Part shown: positions 46,227 to 56,500 of the stretch, piece by piece
How the letters are laid out: every line of letters starts with the position of its first letter
Numbering within the stretch: the first letter of the stretch is position 1
Source of the DNA: Romboutsia lituseburensis
GTDB lineage: Bacteria > Bacillota > Clostridia > Peptostreptococcales > Peptostreptococcaceae
Assembly: GCF_024723825.1 (NCBI RefSeq)
Contig: NZ_JANQBQ010000001.1
Span: 186,001 to 250,000, forward strand
Reading direction: 5' to 3'
DNA: 64,000 bases
Translations under genes and position numbers: made by a program
Notes under the pieces: model-generated
Databases searched by the model: none
Told to the model about the DNA's origin: nothing
What the model saw: only the letters and a program-made list of their open reading frames with translations

Positions 46227-46257
46227 AAAAAGGCTTTGTTAATTAACAAAGCCTTTT
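46227..46257. terminator. Bidirectional terminator
   Basis: AAAAGGCTTTGTTAA pairs perfectly with TTAACAAAGCCTTTT, with A and T runs on either side; between convergent genes. Confidence 0.93.
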
Positions 46258-46267
46258 AAAAGTTACT

Positions 46268-46636
46268 CTATATACCTAAAAAGTCAAAATAAAGCATACA
46301 GATTTCTTTAAAAACTATATCTTTTTCTCTTTGTGGAATATCAGGATTCTTAAAAAATAGATTAGATAAATATAATATATAATCACGAGTTGAATTATTG
46401 TGAGCAAAAAATCTATCTTTATAGGTACCTAATAGCAAAAAATCTACTGTTACATCAAAATAGTCAGCTAAATCAATTAGTGTATTAATTTCAGGTTTTC
46501 TTTTGTTTTTTTCATATTGAGATATTGATGATTTTGATAACTTGCGTCCAGATACTCTATAAAAATCATCACACAACTCTTGCTGTTTCAGCCCTTTTTC
46601 TTTTCTTAATGCTTTAAATCGTTCCCCAAAACTCAA
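46268..46636 (-). CDS. Xre family regulator
   Basis: 122 residues, helix-turn-helix in the first 75 (SFGERFKALRKEKGLKQQEL, SSISQYEKNKRKP) and a helical C-terminal extension. TTG 46636 is the best start, with AAGGTAGG 8 nt upstream and the common MSFGERFKALR beginning; GTG 46645 would sit on the binding site. A palindrome at 46652-46669 overlaps its leader, suggesting autoregulation. Confidence 0.85.
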   Translation of the reverse strand: MSFGERFKALRKEKGLKQQELCDDFYRVSGRKLSKSSISQYEKNKRKPEINTLIDLADYFDVTVDFLLLGTYKDRFFAHNNSTRDYILYLSNLFFKNPDIPQREKDIVFKEICMLYFDFLGI

Positions 46637-46651
46637 ACCAAACACCTACCT

Positions 46652-46669
46652 TATCTCAGACGAGAGATA
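46652..46669. promoter_or_regulatory. Palindromic candidate operator of the Xre gene
   Basis: TATCTC and GAGATA are inverted around 6 bp, directly upstream of the ribosome binding site of the minus-strand Xre gene. Confidence 0.55.
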
Positions 46670-46834
46670 CCTTTTAAAATCATTTATATAGAAATTATAA
46701 AGCTAATATAAAATTTTGTCAAAAGATGAGAGGATTTTTGGTGTTTTTACAATTTGATGATGCCTATATAAGTTAAGCCTTTGCATTAATAGTGTATAAT
46801 AAATATAGCAAATAGATAGAGAAAGGATAAAAAG

Positions 46835-47644
46835 ATGATATTAGAAACTATAAAAATAACTTTTATATTAACCATATCTATGATAGGAGTATTTGTACTA
46901 TTTGGTATGATTTATAATTTTATAGAGAAAAAAAACTCAGCTTACATTCAACTAACATTTGGGTTTAACGGTATTTTGATAACAGGTGTTATAGGAACTA
47001 CTATACATGAATTAAGTCATTATTTAATGGCCTTAATATTTGGTCACAAAATAGTGGAAATTGAATTGTTTAGACCAAGGGCAGCTAAAATTGACGGTGT
47101 GCTAGGCTTTGTAGAGCATAGATATAACAAGAGAAGCTTATATCAAAGAATAGGTAACTTTTTTATTGGAATAGCGCCTATGATATTTGGAACGATAGCT
47201 ATAAGTATTAGCTTTAGACTATTACTTCCAGAGATGTTTTTAAAGTTAAATATTTCAGAGTATATAGATTTAATTAATACAAATAATCTTCAAGATGTAT
47301 ATCTACTTTTAGCAAATAACTTTAAGCTATTGTTTGAGATGGTATTTAGTATATCTAATTTAATAAATTTTAGATTTTGGATTTTTTTATTTATAATGTA
47401 TTCAATAAGTACACATATGTCCTTAAGTAAAGCAGACTTAAAAAACTCTGGTTCTGGGCTAATATGTATATTTGTAACTACTATGTTTGTTTCTGTCATA
47501 TGTACAGTGTTAAAAATTGATTTATCAGTACTACAGTCAGTATTTTTAAAATACAACTTGTATTTAACTTGTTTTTTAGCATTAGGGCTTATATTTGGTT
47601 TAATTAGTTTAGGGATTTCATTCTTATTTTATAGATTTAAGTGA
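46835..47644 (+). CDS. M50-like membrane protein with HELSH motif
   Basis: 269 residues, about six hydrophobic segments; IGTTIHELSHYLMALIFGH in the second segment is an HExxH zinc-site motif of M50-like families. A second metal ligand was not located with confidence, so catalysis is uncertain. AGAAAGGA precedes the ATG. Divergent from the Xre gene at 46636, which may regulate it. Confidence 0.72.
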   Translation: MILETIKITFILTISMIGVFVLFGMIYNFIEKKNSAYIQLTFGFNGILITGVIGTTIHELSHYLMALIFGHKIVEIELFRPRAAKIDGVLGFVEHRYNKRSLYQRIGNFFIGIAPMIFGTIAISISFRLLLPEMFLKLNISEYIDLINTNNLQDVYLLLANNFKLLFEMVFSISNLINFRFWIFLFIMYSISTHMSLSKADLKNSGSGLICIFVTTMFVSVICTVLKIDLSVLQSVFLKYNLYLTCFLALGLIFGLISLGISFLFYRFK

Positions 47645-47748
47645 TTTTTAATGGTATAAATTTTAGTGTATATTATAAGAAATATTTTAAGATTTAACAT
47701 TTAAAGAATCAAAAATATTATAAAATAGACTTGAGTTTATTTTTATTA

Positions 47749-47940
47749 ATGGATACAGTAGAAATAGGGTATGCATACTGTATTTTTAAAATTTTTGAGT
47801 CTGAAATCAACTTGAAAAAAATCTTGGAGAAGAATAAGAATAAGAATAAACATAAGAATAAACATAAGAATAAAAATAAGAACAAACATAAACATAAACA
47901 GAAATATAAAAAAATAGATAATAGGTATCTTATTAAATGA
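47749..47940 (+). CDS. Doubtful low-complexity ORF (Lys/Asn/His repeats)
   Basis: 63 codons from ATG 47749 (or TTG 47731). No ribosome binding site. The second half is encoded by a hexanucleotide repeat tract and reads KNKNKHKNKHKNKNKNKHKH. It may be non-coding repeat DNA or the end of a decayed gene. Confidence 0.25.
   Translation: MDTVEIGYAYCIFKIFESEINLKKILEKNKNKNKHKNKHKNKNKNKHKHKQKYKKIDNRYLIK
47829..47914 (+). repeat. Imperfect hexamer repeat tract (AATAAG/AATAAACATAAG)
   Basis: About fourteen imperfect 6-bp units (AAGAAT, AAACAT, AAAAAT variants) in a row. The unit length is a multiple of three, so expansion keeps a reading frame open. Confidence 0.8.
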
Positions 47941-48364
47941 TAGCCTAAGATTTAGAATTAATAGTATATAATATAAGAAAAGTAAATAGTAATGTATATA
48001 TTCAAGAAAATTAAAAATAATTTGCTATATTAAGTTTAAAGTTAATAAAGATGTTGTTTATTTTATAACTATAGGAATGTAAAGAGATTTATGTAAAATA
48101 AATTTATTTACATTCTTTTTAATATCAGTGATAACTCTTAAATTAAAGATTGTAGTTGAGGGTATGAATATCAGATATTTTTTAGACTTAGAAAATACAG
48201 TAAATTCTATCATAGTATAAAAAAATGATGATTAATTATAAAAAATAAACAACATAAGTTTGACTTAGTGAAAAATACGTTCTATAATATTAAAAGAAAA
48301 TATAAAAATTACTATAATAATATTTAAAATTAATAAAGATAATAATACTTTATATAGATTAATT
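47941..48364. other. Gene-free boundary region before the defence island
   Basis: AT-rich, no gene supported. Contains a stem-loop with T-tail at 48075-48120 (listed separately) and the promoter region of the methyltransferase at its end. Confidence 0.5.
48075..48120 (+). terminator. Isolated terminator-like stem-loop
   Basis: GAATGTAAA pairs with TTTACATTC, followed by five T. The nearest upstream plus-strand gene ends over 100 bp earlier, so it may end a lost gene or an unannotated RNA. Confidence 0.6.
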
Positions 48365-48397
48365 GATCTTTTCAAACACTAAAAAATATAGTATAAT
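48365..48397 (+). promoter_or_regulatory. Promoter of the cytosine methyltransferase with adjoining GATC site
   Basis: TTTTCA (48369-48374), 17-bp spacer, TATAAT (48392-48397). A GATC, the expected modification target, directly abuts the -35 box at 48365-48368. Confidence 0.5.
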
Positions 48398-48432
48398 TAG
48401 ACATAATGCTTATACAAAGGAGGAAATTACGG

Positions 48433-49719
48433 ATGATAAAAGTATGCGAATTATTCGCTGGAGTTGGTGGATTTAGACTAGGTCTAGAAAGTGCTTCAGA
48501 TGAATTTAAATTTGTATGGGCGAACCAATGGGAACCAAGTAAAAAAGTACAACATGCTTTTGACTGCTATGTTAGCCACTTTGGAGTTGAAAATCATGTT
48601 AACACAGATATATCACTGGTAGATAAAAACCAAATACCAAACCACGACCTATTAGTAGGAGGATTTCCTTGCCAAGACTACTCAGTAGCTAGAACGGGAG
48701 CAAAGGGAATACAAGGAGTAAAAGGAGTTTTATGGTGGCAAATTAGAGACATACTGGAAGCTAAGAAACCTAGATTTGTACTACTAGAAAATGTTGATAG
48801 ACTATTAAAATCACCAGCAAAACAAAGAGGTCGTGATTTTGGAGTAATGTTAGCATGCTTTAATGACTTAGGATACTCAGTAGAGTGGAGAGTCATAAAT
48901 GCAGCGGAGTATGGATTTAGCCAAAGAAGAAGAAGAATATTTATATTTGCATTTAAGAATGATACGGATTATGCAAAGGATATAAATAAAGAAAAACTTA
49001 GAGAATGGATACATGACACAGGATTTTTCCAAAAAGAATTCCCGATACACGAAATAAAAGATGCAAATGGAAATAAACTAATATCATCATTTGAAGATAA
49101 AGTAATTGAATACAAGCAAGAAGTTATGGAATATAATGACATAGTAGATATATCTGATGATTTTAAATTAGAATTTGAAAATGCAGGCATAATGAGCAAT
49201 GGAAAAATATACACAGAAAAAACATTCCCTAAATATAATGGACCATTTACATTACTAAAAGATATATTAGAAACAGATGTAGATGAAAAATATTATTTAG
49301 ACGGAGACGAAGCAAAGTTAGCTAAATGGGAATACCTAAAAGGAGCTAAAAAAATAGAGAGAACTAGTAAAACAGGCCATAGCTATATATTCAGTGAAGG
49401 ACCATTAGCATTTCCAGATCCAATAGACAGACCAGCTAGAACAATGCTTACTAGTGAATCATCAATAAATAGAAGTACTCATGTAGTGAGAGATCCTCAA
49501 ACAGATAGACTAAGGTTAATAACACCAATGGAAGCAGAAAGACTTAATGGATTTAAGGATAACTGGACCAACAGTGGTATGCCAGAGAAGTTTAGATACT
49601 TCTGTATGGGAAATGCATTAGTAGTAAGCTTAGTTAAAAAAATGGGAAATGCAATAAAAACTATAGTTGATGATGAAGAGCAAGCAAGTGCATATGATGA
49701 AGTTGCAATAACTAAATAG
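48433..49719 (+). CDS. DNA (cytosine-5-)-methyltransferase, M.Sau3AI-like
   Basis: 428 residues. C5-methyltransferase motifs in order: I VCELFAGVGGFRLGLE, IV catalytic Cys in GGFPCQDYSVA, VI LLENVDRLL, VIII QRRRRIFIFA, IX PARTMLTSESS and X GNALVVSLV. ATG 48433 follows AAAGGAGG; the frame from 48406 starts before that site. The pairing with a Sau3AI/MutH-type endonuclease at 56677 implies GATC as target (GAT-m5C); specificity is inferred, not read. Protects host DNA in the restriction-modification system. Confidence 0.93.
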   Translation: MIKVCELFAGVGGFRLGLESASDEFKFVWANQWEPSKKVQHAFDCYVSHFGVENHVNTDISLVDKNQIPNHDLLVGGFPCQDYSVARTGAKGIQGVKGVLWWQIRDILEAKKPRFVLLENVDRLLKSPAKQRGRDFGVMLACFNDLGYSVEWRVINAAEYGFSQRRRRIFIFAFKNDTDYAKDINKEKLREWIHDTGFFQKEFPIHEIKDANGNKLISSFEDKVIEYKQEVMEYNDIVDISDDFKLEFENAGIMSNGKIYTEKTFPKYNGPFTLLKDILETDVDEKYYLDGDEAKLAKWEYLKGAKKIERTSKTGHSYIFSEGPLAFPDPIDRPARTMLTSESSINRSTHVVRDPQTDRLRLITPMEAERLNGFKDNWTNSGMPEKFRYFCMGNALVVSLVKKMGNAIKTIVDDEEQASAYDEVAITK

Positions 49720-49732
49720 ATAGTGTAAATTA

Positions 49733-49768
49733 GAAGTGTATAATGTTAATATTATGCACTTTTATTTT
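49733..49768 (+). terminator. Terminator after the methyltransferase gene
   Basis: AAGTGTATAAT pairs with ATTATGCACTT (one wobble), then TTATTTT. It separates the methyltransferase from the downstream defence operon. Confidence 0.75.
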
Positions 49769-49795
49769 GTAAAATATAATGGGGGGAATTTTAAA

Positions 49796-49852
49796 TTGAA
49801 TTATGATGATAGATTAATAGACTATATACTAGAGTATAATAATAAATTTTAG
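49796..49852 (+). pseudogene. 18-codon ORF with strong ribosome binding site
   Basis: TTG 49796 follows GGGGGG and reads MNYDDRLIDYILEYNNKF before a stop. It looks like the first codons of a gene whose body was lost at the junction between the methyltransferase and the PLD operon. Confidence 0.4.
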
Positions 49853-49905
49853 AAAAATTGGAGAGAATTAAATAAGCTTTAAATTATTAGACATGGAGAC
49901 AAATA

Positions 49906-50796
49906 ATGGAAAATAAGGTATACAATATAGATACAAATAAAAGAAGAATAAACTTTGTTATAAGAGAAATCATTAGAAATAAGTATAAAAACGTACAAGT
50001 TTATGCTCCATTATATATGGAACTAGAAATAGTAAGTTCAATAAAGCAATTCTTTAAAATTATAGAGCTTAAACCGATTTCTAATTACATAGAAATTAAA
50101 ATTGGAAAAATAGATAAAGACTTAATAAATTTTTATATAACAAATGGGTTAGATATAGTAGGAAAAGTATATAGTGAAGAAAACACTAAAGAGAATATAG
50201 TTGTACTGGATTCATACAAAAACACTAAAATCAAGATAGATAAATTATCTCATGATGAACTTGATGTTATAAAATACTGCTATAGTGAAAACAGCACTAA
50301 AAATCATCAAGAAATAGAAAATATAAGAGTTACTCATATAGACCACTTTAAACTTAGAAATACATTTTTAAATATTATAAAAAATACAAAACAAAGACTA
50401 GATATTATGAGTCCTTGGATAAATGATATAGCCTGTGATTATGATGTACTAGAATTAATCAAATCAGCACTAGAAAAAGGTGTAGACATAAATATTGTAT
50501 ATGGAATTGGTAATGGAGACGATAAAAGAAACAAAAAATCAGATGAAGTAGCAAATCAAATGCAACATAAATTAAAAAGTAAAAACTATAAAGGTAATTT
50601 GAGTATTACCAAAAAAGATTCTCATTATAAAGCTATACTTTGCGATGATGATATATCAATGTGTGGAAGTCTAAACTATCTATCCTGTAATCCAGAAAAT
50701 ACAAACTCAATAGAGGGTGCAGATTTGATAATATCAAGTGAAATAGTAAATATCAAAAGAAAACTGTATTTTGATGCTGGAGATAAAAATGAATAA
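49906..50796 (+). CDS. PLD-family (single HKD) nuclease-like protein of the defence operon
   Basis: 296 residues. The N-terminal roughly 140 are unrecognised. The C-terminal half is a phospholipase D-type domain: RLDIMSPWI, then the HKD motif His240-x-Lys242-x4-Asp247 (SHYKAILCD) and CGSLNYLSCNPENTNS after it. One HKD per chain implies a dimeric active site, as in PLD-type nucleases such as Nuc or BfiI. Its stop overlaps the helicase start by 8 bp, so the two are coupled. Likely supplies nuclease activity to the helicase/AddB-like pair (inference). Confidence 0.85.
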   Translation: MENKVYNIDTNKRRINFVIREIIRNKYKNVQVYAPLYMELEIVSSIKQFFKIIELKPISNYIEIKIGKIDKDLINFYITNGLDIVGKVYSEENTKENIVVLDSYKNTKIKIDKLSHDELDVIKYCYSENSTKNHQEIENIRVTHIDHFKLRNTFLNIIKNTKQRLDIMSPWINDIACDYDVLELIKSALEKGVDINIVYGIGNGDDKRNKKSDEVANQMQHKLKSKNYKGNLSITKKDSHYKAILCDDDISMCGSLNYLSCNPENTNSIEGADLIISSEIVNIKRKLYFDAGDKNE

Positions 50797-53500
50797 TAAA
50801 ATAAAATACTCGGTGGTTTTATATATAGATAAAGATATAAAAAGAAAAGATTTAGCAGCTATAAACTCATTGCTAGAAAGCGGTATAAAAATAATAATAT
50901 TTACAACAGAAGACATATCAAAAAAATTAGAAAGTCCATTAATGAATCAGTATAAGAAAAAGAGATACTTAAGCATTTATTATGTAGATACTGATAATAT
51001 AAATTTAGAAACAGACAATATAGAAATTACTGATAATGATGAATCTTATAAAGTAGAAAAAATTGTATCTATAGATGGAGATAATAGAAGTAAAATAGTT
51101 GAATTACATAAAAAAAATGAAGAGTACTGTAAAATACATAACTTAAAAAATGAATTTAATATAGGTCAATATGAAGCAGAGCATGCTAGTGAAAGTGCAA
51201 AATTTATTATAGTTGAAGCAGGTGCCGGAGCCGGTAAAACTACAACTATGATAGATAGAGTTTCTTTTTTAACAGAAAAACATAATGTAGATTTAGAGTC
51301 TATACATATGATCACATTCACAAGAGAATCTACTAAAACTATGAAAGAAAAAATAGAAAAATATTTTACAGAAAAATTTAATACAAGCAAAGAAAAGTCA
51401 AAATACAGAGATAAAATTGAAAAACAAGGAAATATGGTAATCAGAACTATAGATGCTTATTTTAAAGACTTAGTAAGCACCATTGGAGTTGAGCTAGGAT
51501 GCAATCAAAATACATCAATCAAAAGCTATAAACACATAAAGCAAAATTTAATAAAATCATTCTTAGATGGTGAATTTTATGAATCTGATAAAGATAAAGA
51601 AAATTTATATAAATTATTAACTCAAGTAATCAAAGAAATCCCATTGTATGATTTAGAAAAAAACATATTAAACTTTTGGAATAAGTTGCAAGCACAAGGA
51701 ATACATGATGAGGAAATTGTTAATTTAAACTGGGGCGGTGTAGATAAAACCAGTAGCCCAAGAATTAATAGTTTAATAAATAAATTACTTGAAGAAGCTA
51801 TGAAGATACTACCCAAAAAGATTGAAAAAATAAAAAAAGAAAATAATGAAATAGAACTGGTGGATTTTACAATTAAACTACAAGAGTATTTAGATATAGG
51901 AAATCATGATGGTGAAGATAAAATAGATAAAATAAGAAATGTAATGAAAAATAAGAACTTCAATCCTAGATATATACTAATAGACGAATTTCAAGATACC
52001 AACTCAGATCAAATAAAAATAATGGTAGCAATAAACAAAATACTAGCTAATCAAATATTTATAGTAGGTGACAAAAAGCAAGGTATATATAGGTTTAGAG
52101 GTGCTAAACACACAGCCTTTGATGAAGTAAGAAGCCTTATAGGCAAAGATAGAGAAGATATACAGCTAAAAATTAACTATAGAACAGCAGGTAACGTATT
52201 AGATTTTATGCAAAAACAGGAAATGTCTAAGTGGATAGTAAACGGTAATAACAAATTCTTAGATTATGAGCTAAAGGCAGGATCAAATAATATTGGAACA
52301 TATGAAAAAATAATAATAGAAAAACCATCAGATGTAATTCAAAGCACTAAAAACATAATAAACAGTACAAATATAATGAAACAAATCGAAAACATTATAA
52401 CTGAAAACATTGAAATATATGATGCAAAAACAATAAAAGCCTATAAACAAGCAGTATTAGATAAAAATAATTACGATGAAAATATAGAAGAATTAGATCA
52501 AAGTGTAATAAAACAAATAGAATATATGCTAGAAAGAGAAAAAGTAAAGCTTGTTACTAAACAACATGTAAAAGAAGTTCTAAAAAAATACAAAAGCAAT
52601 CTAACAGTATTAGTTAGGTACAATTGGGAAGCTAGAAAAATAAAACAGTGGTGTGACGAAGATGGTGTAATTTGTGATTTGGATGTTGAAGGAAACTTCT
52701 ATAACTGTAGAGCTGTAAGAGACTTTAAGTATTTAGTAGGAGCTTTTTTATTTGACGAAGAAAAATATAAAATTAGTCTAAAAGATACTCCATATATAGG
52801 TGTATCATCAATATACAGTAACTACAAAAATGAATTTAGAAATGAAAGATTTTATGTAGTAATAAACAAAATAATAAACGAAAGTAAAGTAATCAATAAC
52901 TATTACAATGAACAACTAACCATATTAAAAGAATACAAAGGTATGACAGCTATTGAAAGAGAAAACGAAGCTAAAAATAGAGCAAAAGAATATCAAATGA
53001 ATTTAAATAAACTAATAAATATACTAAAAAGCAACAAAAGTAAGGACACGGGATTAAAGTCAGTATATGACTTTTTAGATGTACAAATAAAAACTAACAG
53101 AACGGAAAATGAAGAAAAGATAAATAGAGATGCAGTAATAAAATGTATAACAGTACATAAATCAAAAGGACAAGAATACAAAAACCTATTTATACCTTTT
53201 ACAAATAATATATTTATAAAAGAAGACAGAACAGAAATAATAGCACAAAACAAAGAAGTAGGATATCAAATTGTACAAAAAAATAAAATAGATACAAAAA
53301 AATATTATAACAACAATTATGGTAAATTAATAAACCAAGAAAAAAATGAACTAAGAGAAGATGAAATGAGATTGCTTTATGTAGCATTAACTAGAGTTGA
53401 AGAAAACCTAATAGTAATAATATTAGAAAATAATCAACAAAATACATGGGCAGAGCTACTAAGTAAGAGAGGTATAAAACAATATGGAAAATATCAATAA
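50789..53500 (+). CDS. UvrD/AddA-like superfamily 1A helicase with extra N-terminal domain
   Basis: 903 residues. An N-terminal domain of about 140 residues (KYSVVLYIDKDIKRKDLAAI..., alternating strand/helix) precedes the helicase core: Walker A AGAGAGKTT with Lys150, motif II IDEFQDT with Asp399-Glu400, motif III VGDKKQGIYRFRGA, motif IV region VLVRYNWEARKI, motif V TVHKSKGQEYKNLF and motif VI RLLYVALTR. The C-terminal RecB-type nuclease domain of AddA is absent. ATG 50789 after GGAG. The next gene starts 17 bp before this stop. A paralogue with the same layout starts at 62018. Confidence 0.92.
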   Translation: MNNKIKYSVVLYIDKDIKRKDLAAINSLLESGIKIIIFTTEDISKKLESPLMNQYKKKRYLSIYYVDTDNINLETDNIEITDNDESYKVEKIVSIDGDNRSKIVELHKKNEEYCKIHNLKNEFNIGQYEAEHASESAKFIIVEAGAGAGKTTTMIDRVSFLTEKHNVDLESIHMITFTRESTKTMKEKIEKYFTEKFNTSKEKSKYRDKIEKQGNMVIRTIDAYFKDLVSTIGVELGCNQNTSIKSYKHIKQNLIKSFLDGEFYESDKDKENLYKLLTQVIKEIPLYDLEKNILNFWNKLQAQGIHDEEIVNLNWGGVDKTSSPRINSLINKLLEEAMKILPKKIEKIKKENNEIELVDFTIKLQEYLDIGNHDGEDKIDKIRNVMKNKNFNPRYILIDEFQDTNSDQIKIMVAINKILANQIFIVGDKKQGIYRFRGAKHTAFDEVRSLIGKDREDIQLKINYRTAGNVLDFMQKQEMSKWIVNGNNKFLDYELKAGSNNIGTYEKIIIEKPSDVIQSTKNIINSTNIMKQIENIITENIEIYDAKTIKAYKQAVLDKNNYDENIEELDQSVIKQIEYMLEREKVKLVTKQHVKEVLKKYKSNLTVLVRYNWEARKIKQWCDEDGVICDLDVEGNFYNCRAVRDFKYLVGAFLFDEEKYKISLKDTPYIGVSSIYSNYKNEFRNERFYVVINKIINESKVINNYYNEQLTILKEYKGMTAIERENEAKNRAKEYQMNLNKLINILKSNKSKDTGLKSVYDFLDVQIKTNRTENEEKINRDAVIKCITVHKSKGQEYKNLFIPFTNNIFIKEDRTEIIAQNKEVGYQIVQKNKIDTKKYYNNNYGKLINQEKNELREDEMRLLYVALTRVEENLIVIILENNQQNTWAELLSKRGIKQYGKYQ

Positions 53501-56500
53501 ATGCAATATCACTATAATTAACTACAGTAATATTGCAAAATTAAGAGATAATAAAGAACTATTTTCAAAAATAAAAGATGCAGATCTTCATATTTGTGCA
53601 TCACTAATAACCTCTATAGCTATGAACTTTGAATATGGAAAAGAACTAGAAAGTAAAATAGTTATTAACTCAGGTAACTTTATAGGTGATATAGCTGGTA
53701 GTTGGGATCAAAGAGAAACAAAACTAATACAACGACTAAAATTACATAATGAAATAAAACTGTTAGAAGAAGAAGCACTAGTAAATAAAGACGAAGAATA
53801 TAAAGAGCTAATATCCACAATAAAAGGTAACCGAGAAGACATGTTATCTAGCCTAAGATTATTAGTAGAATGTAATATATATCCTGAAGATATAGAAAAA
53901 AATATAGATAACATAACCGATGAAATAAAAGTATTTTTAGACATATGGAAAAGACTAGAACTAGTAGACGAAGAAATTTTAAAATTTAGAAAGAAAATAT
54001 ATGATGAACTAGAAGATGAAAAAAAACTAGAAAGTGAATTAATAAAGGCAGCAAATAAATCAAAAACAAAACAAATAAAAGGATTAAAAAAATACTTCAT
54101 AGAAAAATCAAACTTAGATTATTTTATACATAAAAAGTCTGAATTAGAAAATGAAATATACAATCAAATTGATACAAACATTAAGGCAAAAGAAGATGAA
54201 ATAACAAAATTAGCAGAAAGTATAAAACACATAGAAGAAGTAGTAAATGACAAATATGAAGTCAAAAAAGTAGAAAAGAAATTTAAAAAAATTGTACTTC
54301 AAGGATTCTACTTCATTACACCTATTCAGGAATCAATTATTAACTTAATAATTGAAAAACTAAATGATGTAGAAATAATATTTTTAAACAACTATGATAA
54401 AAACAACAAAGAAATATTTGATATATGGGACAAAACTTTTGCCAATAAATATTATCCTATAAAAAGTAATAAATATATAGGTAGCAAAAAAACATCATTT
54501 AAATGGAGTGATGTTTTTGCAGAGATATACAATGGAAACAGTGAAAACTTAGACGAAACAATTAAATATATAGACAGCAATATCCAAAGACCTATTATAA
54601 AAGAATACACAAATATGATCACGTTCCAAGATGATAATGATTTTGAAAATATAGATGAAAATACAAATAACGTATACTATTCTCCAGACTCAGAACAATT
54701 AAATAGTATACTAGATGATGTTTATCCTAGAAAAACCAAAAAACATATACTATCAAGACCAATAGGTCAATTAATAAGGATACTTCACAAGATATGGAAC
54801 GATAGTGAATCTATAGATTTAAATATAGACGTAGATATATTAGAAAGTTGTTTTGTAACAGGATGGCTTACAATAGTGCACAATGGAAAAGAACATAATG
54901 CAACTAGTCAAGTACATAACCTAAGAAAAATAAAAAACTATTTCAATGACTGCAAAACACTAAGCCAATGGGAAGAAAGATATAAACTATGGAAAGAAGG
55001 AAAGGAATTCATAGAAAATAATATAGGTATAAAACATATATTGTGGAATTTTTCATTCTTTGATGTTAAAGATGAAGACATGATACTGATAAACTTATTT
55101 GTAAAGCAAATTAATAACCTTGTAAAGTTATTAAATAATGATGAAGAAAGTAAATATCAAAAAGAAGCATTAATTAGTTCACATTTTGAAAATATACAAA
55201 GCTTAATAGACAAGGTTTTAGAAATTACAAAAAAAGAAATAGAAGATGAAGAAGATCAAAAAGTTATAGATTCATTAGTAAAAGTACTAAAAGAAGGACC
55301 AAACAACATCACTTGTTTATCAGATGATGTAATAGATGCACTTTCAGAGTATCTAAACACTGAAAATACAGAATATGAAGGATTAGATGAAAAAATATTA
55401 AACATCAAGGATATCGATGCATCATCTATACTTAATAAATACAAAACTGTTAACTTGTGTCAAATAACTAGTGATTTTATACCAGGAATAAAAAATAGAT
55501 ACACATGGCCTTTAAGTAAAAGCTTTATACAAAATTTGATAGACACCATAGGCAATGATGATGAGCTATTAGAACTAAGAATTAATAGATTAAAGCTGAT
55601 AATAGAAGAAAATACATCAAGAAATAAGTATTTATTATTCAATGCATTAGAAGCTAGTAATAATATAAGTGTATCTTTAATAAAAAATATAAACAATGAA
55701 GAGTATAGGGAATGTGTGTACATGACATTACTAAAAAGCAAGGCAAATTTAGAAGTAGAAAATGATAATGACACAGAATTTGGATTTTCAAAAAACAAGG
55801 TAGAGCTTGTGGATGACTATTATTCATATAGTGAGAATAAGGATTATTTTAATGAAAAAGTAAATGGTAATCGTAAAGAAAGGCGAAGTCAATTTAATAA
55901 AAAAAATATAAATATTCAGTTGCATAGAATGTTAAGGCATTGCCCTAAAAGACATAGTTATTACATAATAAAAGAAAAGAATACTTGTAAGATAAATAAC
56001 TTGAGTTATGTTGATGATTTTCATCAAAGAATACTATTTTCAAGGCTAATGCAAATCATCCATGATCATTGTGTAAGGGATCATAGTATAAGAGATAGGA
56101 TCAGGCTTAATAGTATTGATGACATAATAAATAATCAAGATAAGATGGATGAAAACTTTCATGTTTTATTAGAATTAGTTGGTAGATATTTTCCTCAGTG
56201 GACTGATATAGGGAAAAATAGTTTGATAAATGATTCCATAAAATATAAAATAGCAAACTTTGAATACAATGATGATATTGTTGGATATATATACGATAAG
56301 GGGACATCAAATAAGGTGCAGATTCCAATTATAATACCAAGTCCAAAATCAATTAATTGTGATAATACAAGTGATAATTATGATGATAATATAAATTATA
56401 GTGTGCAAGTGAGATATATTTCATATAAGGGTGCAATAAAAGGTATAGCACAGGCCATTGAGGTAGAGAAGAATAACTGCAAATGGTGCAATTGTATAGA

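Noticed and set aside
47829-47914. CRISPR-like repeats
   Set aside because: Units are 6 bp with no spacers; a simple-sequence tract. No CRISPR array or cas gene was seen in the window.
53708-54100. 130-codon minus-strand ORF rich in Ser/Phe
   Set aside because: Reverse complement of the Lys/Glu-rich coiled coil of the AddB-like protein.
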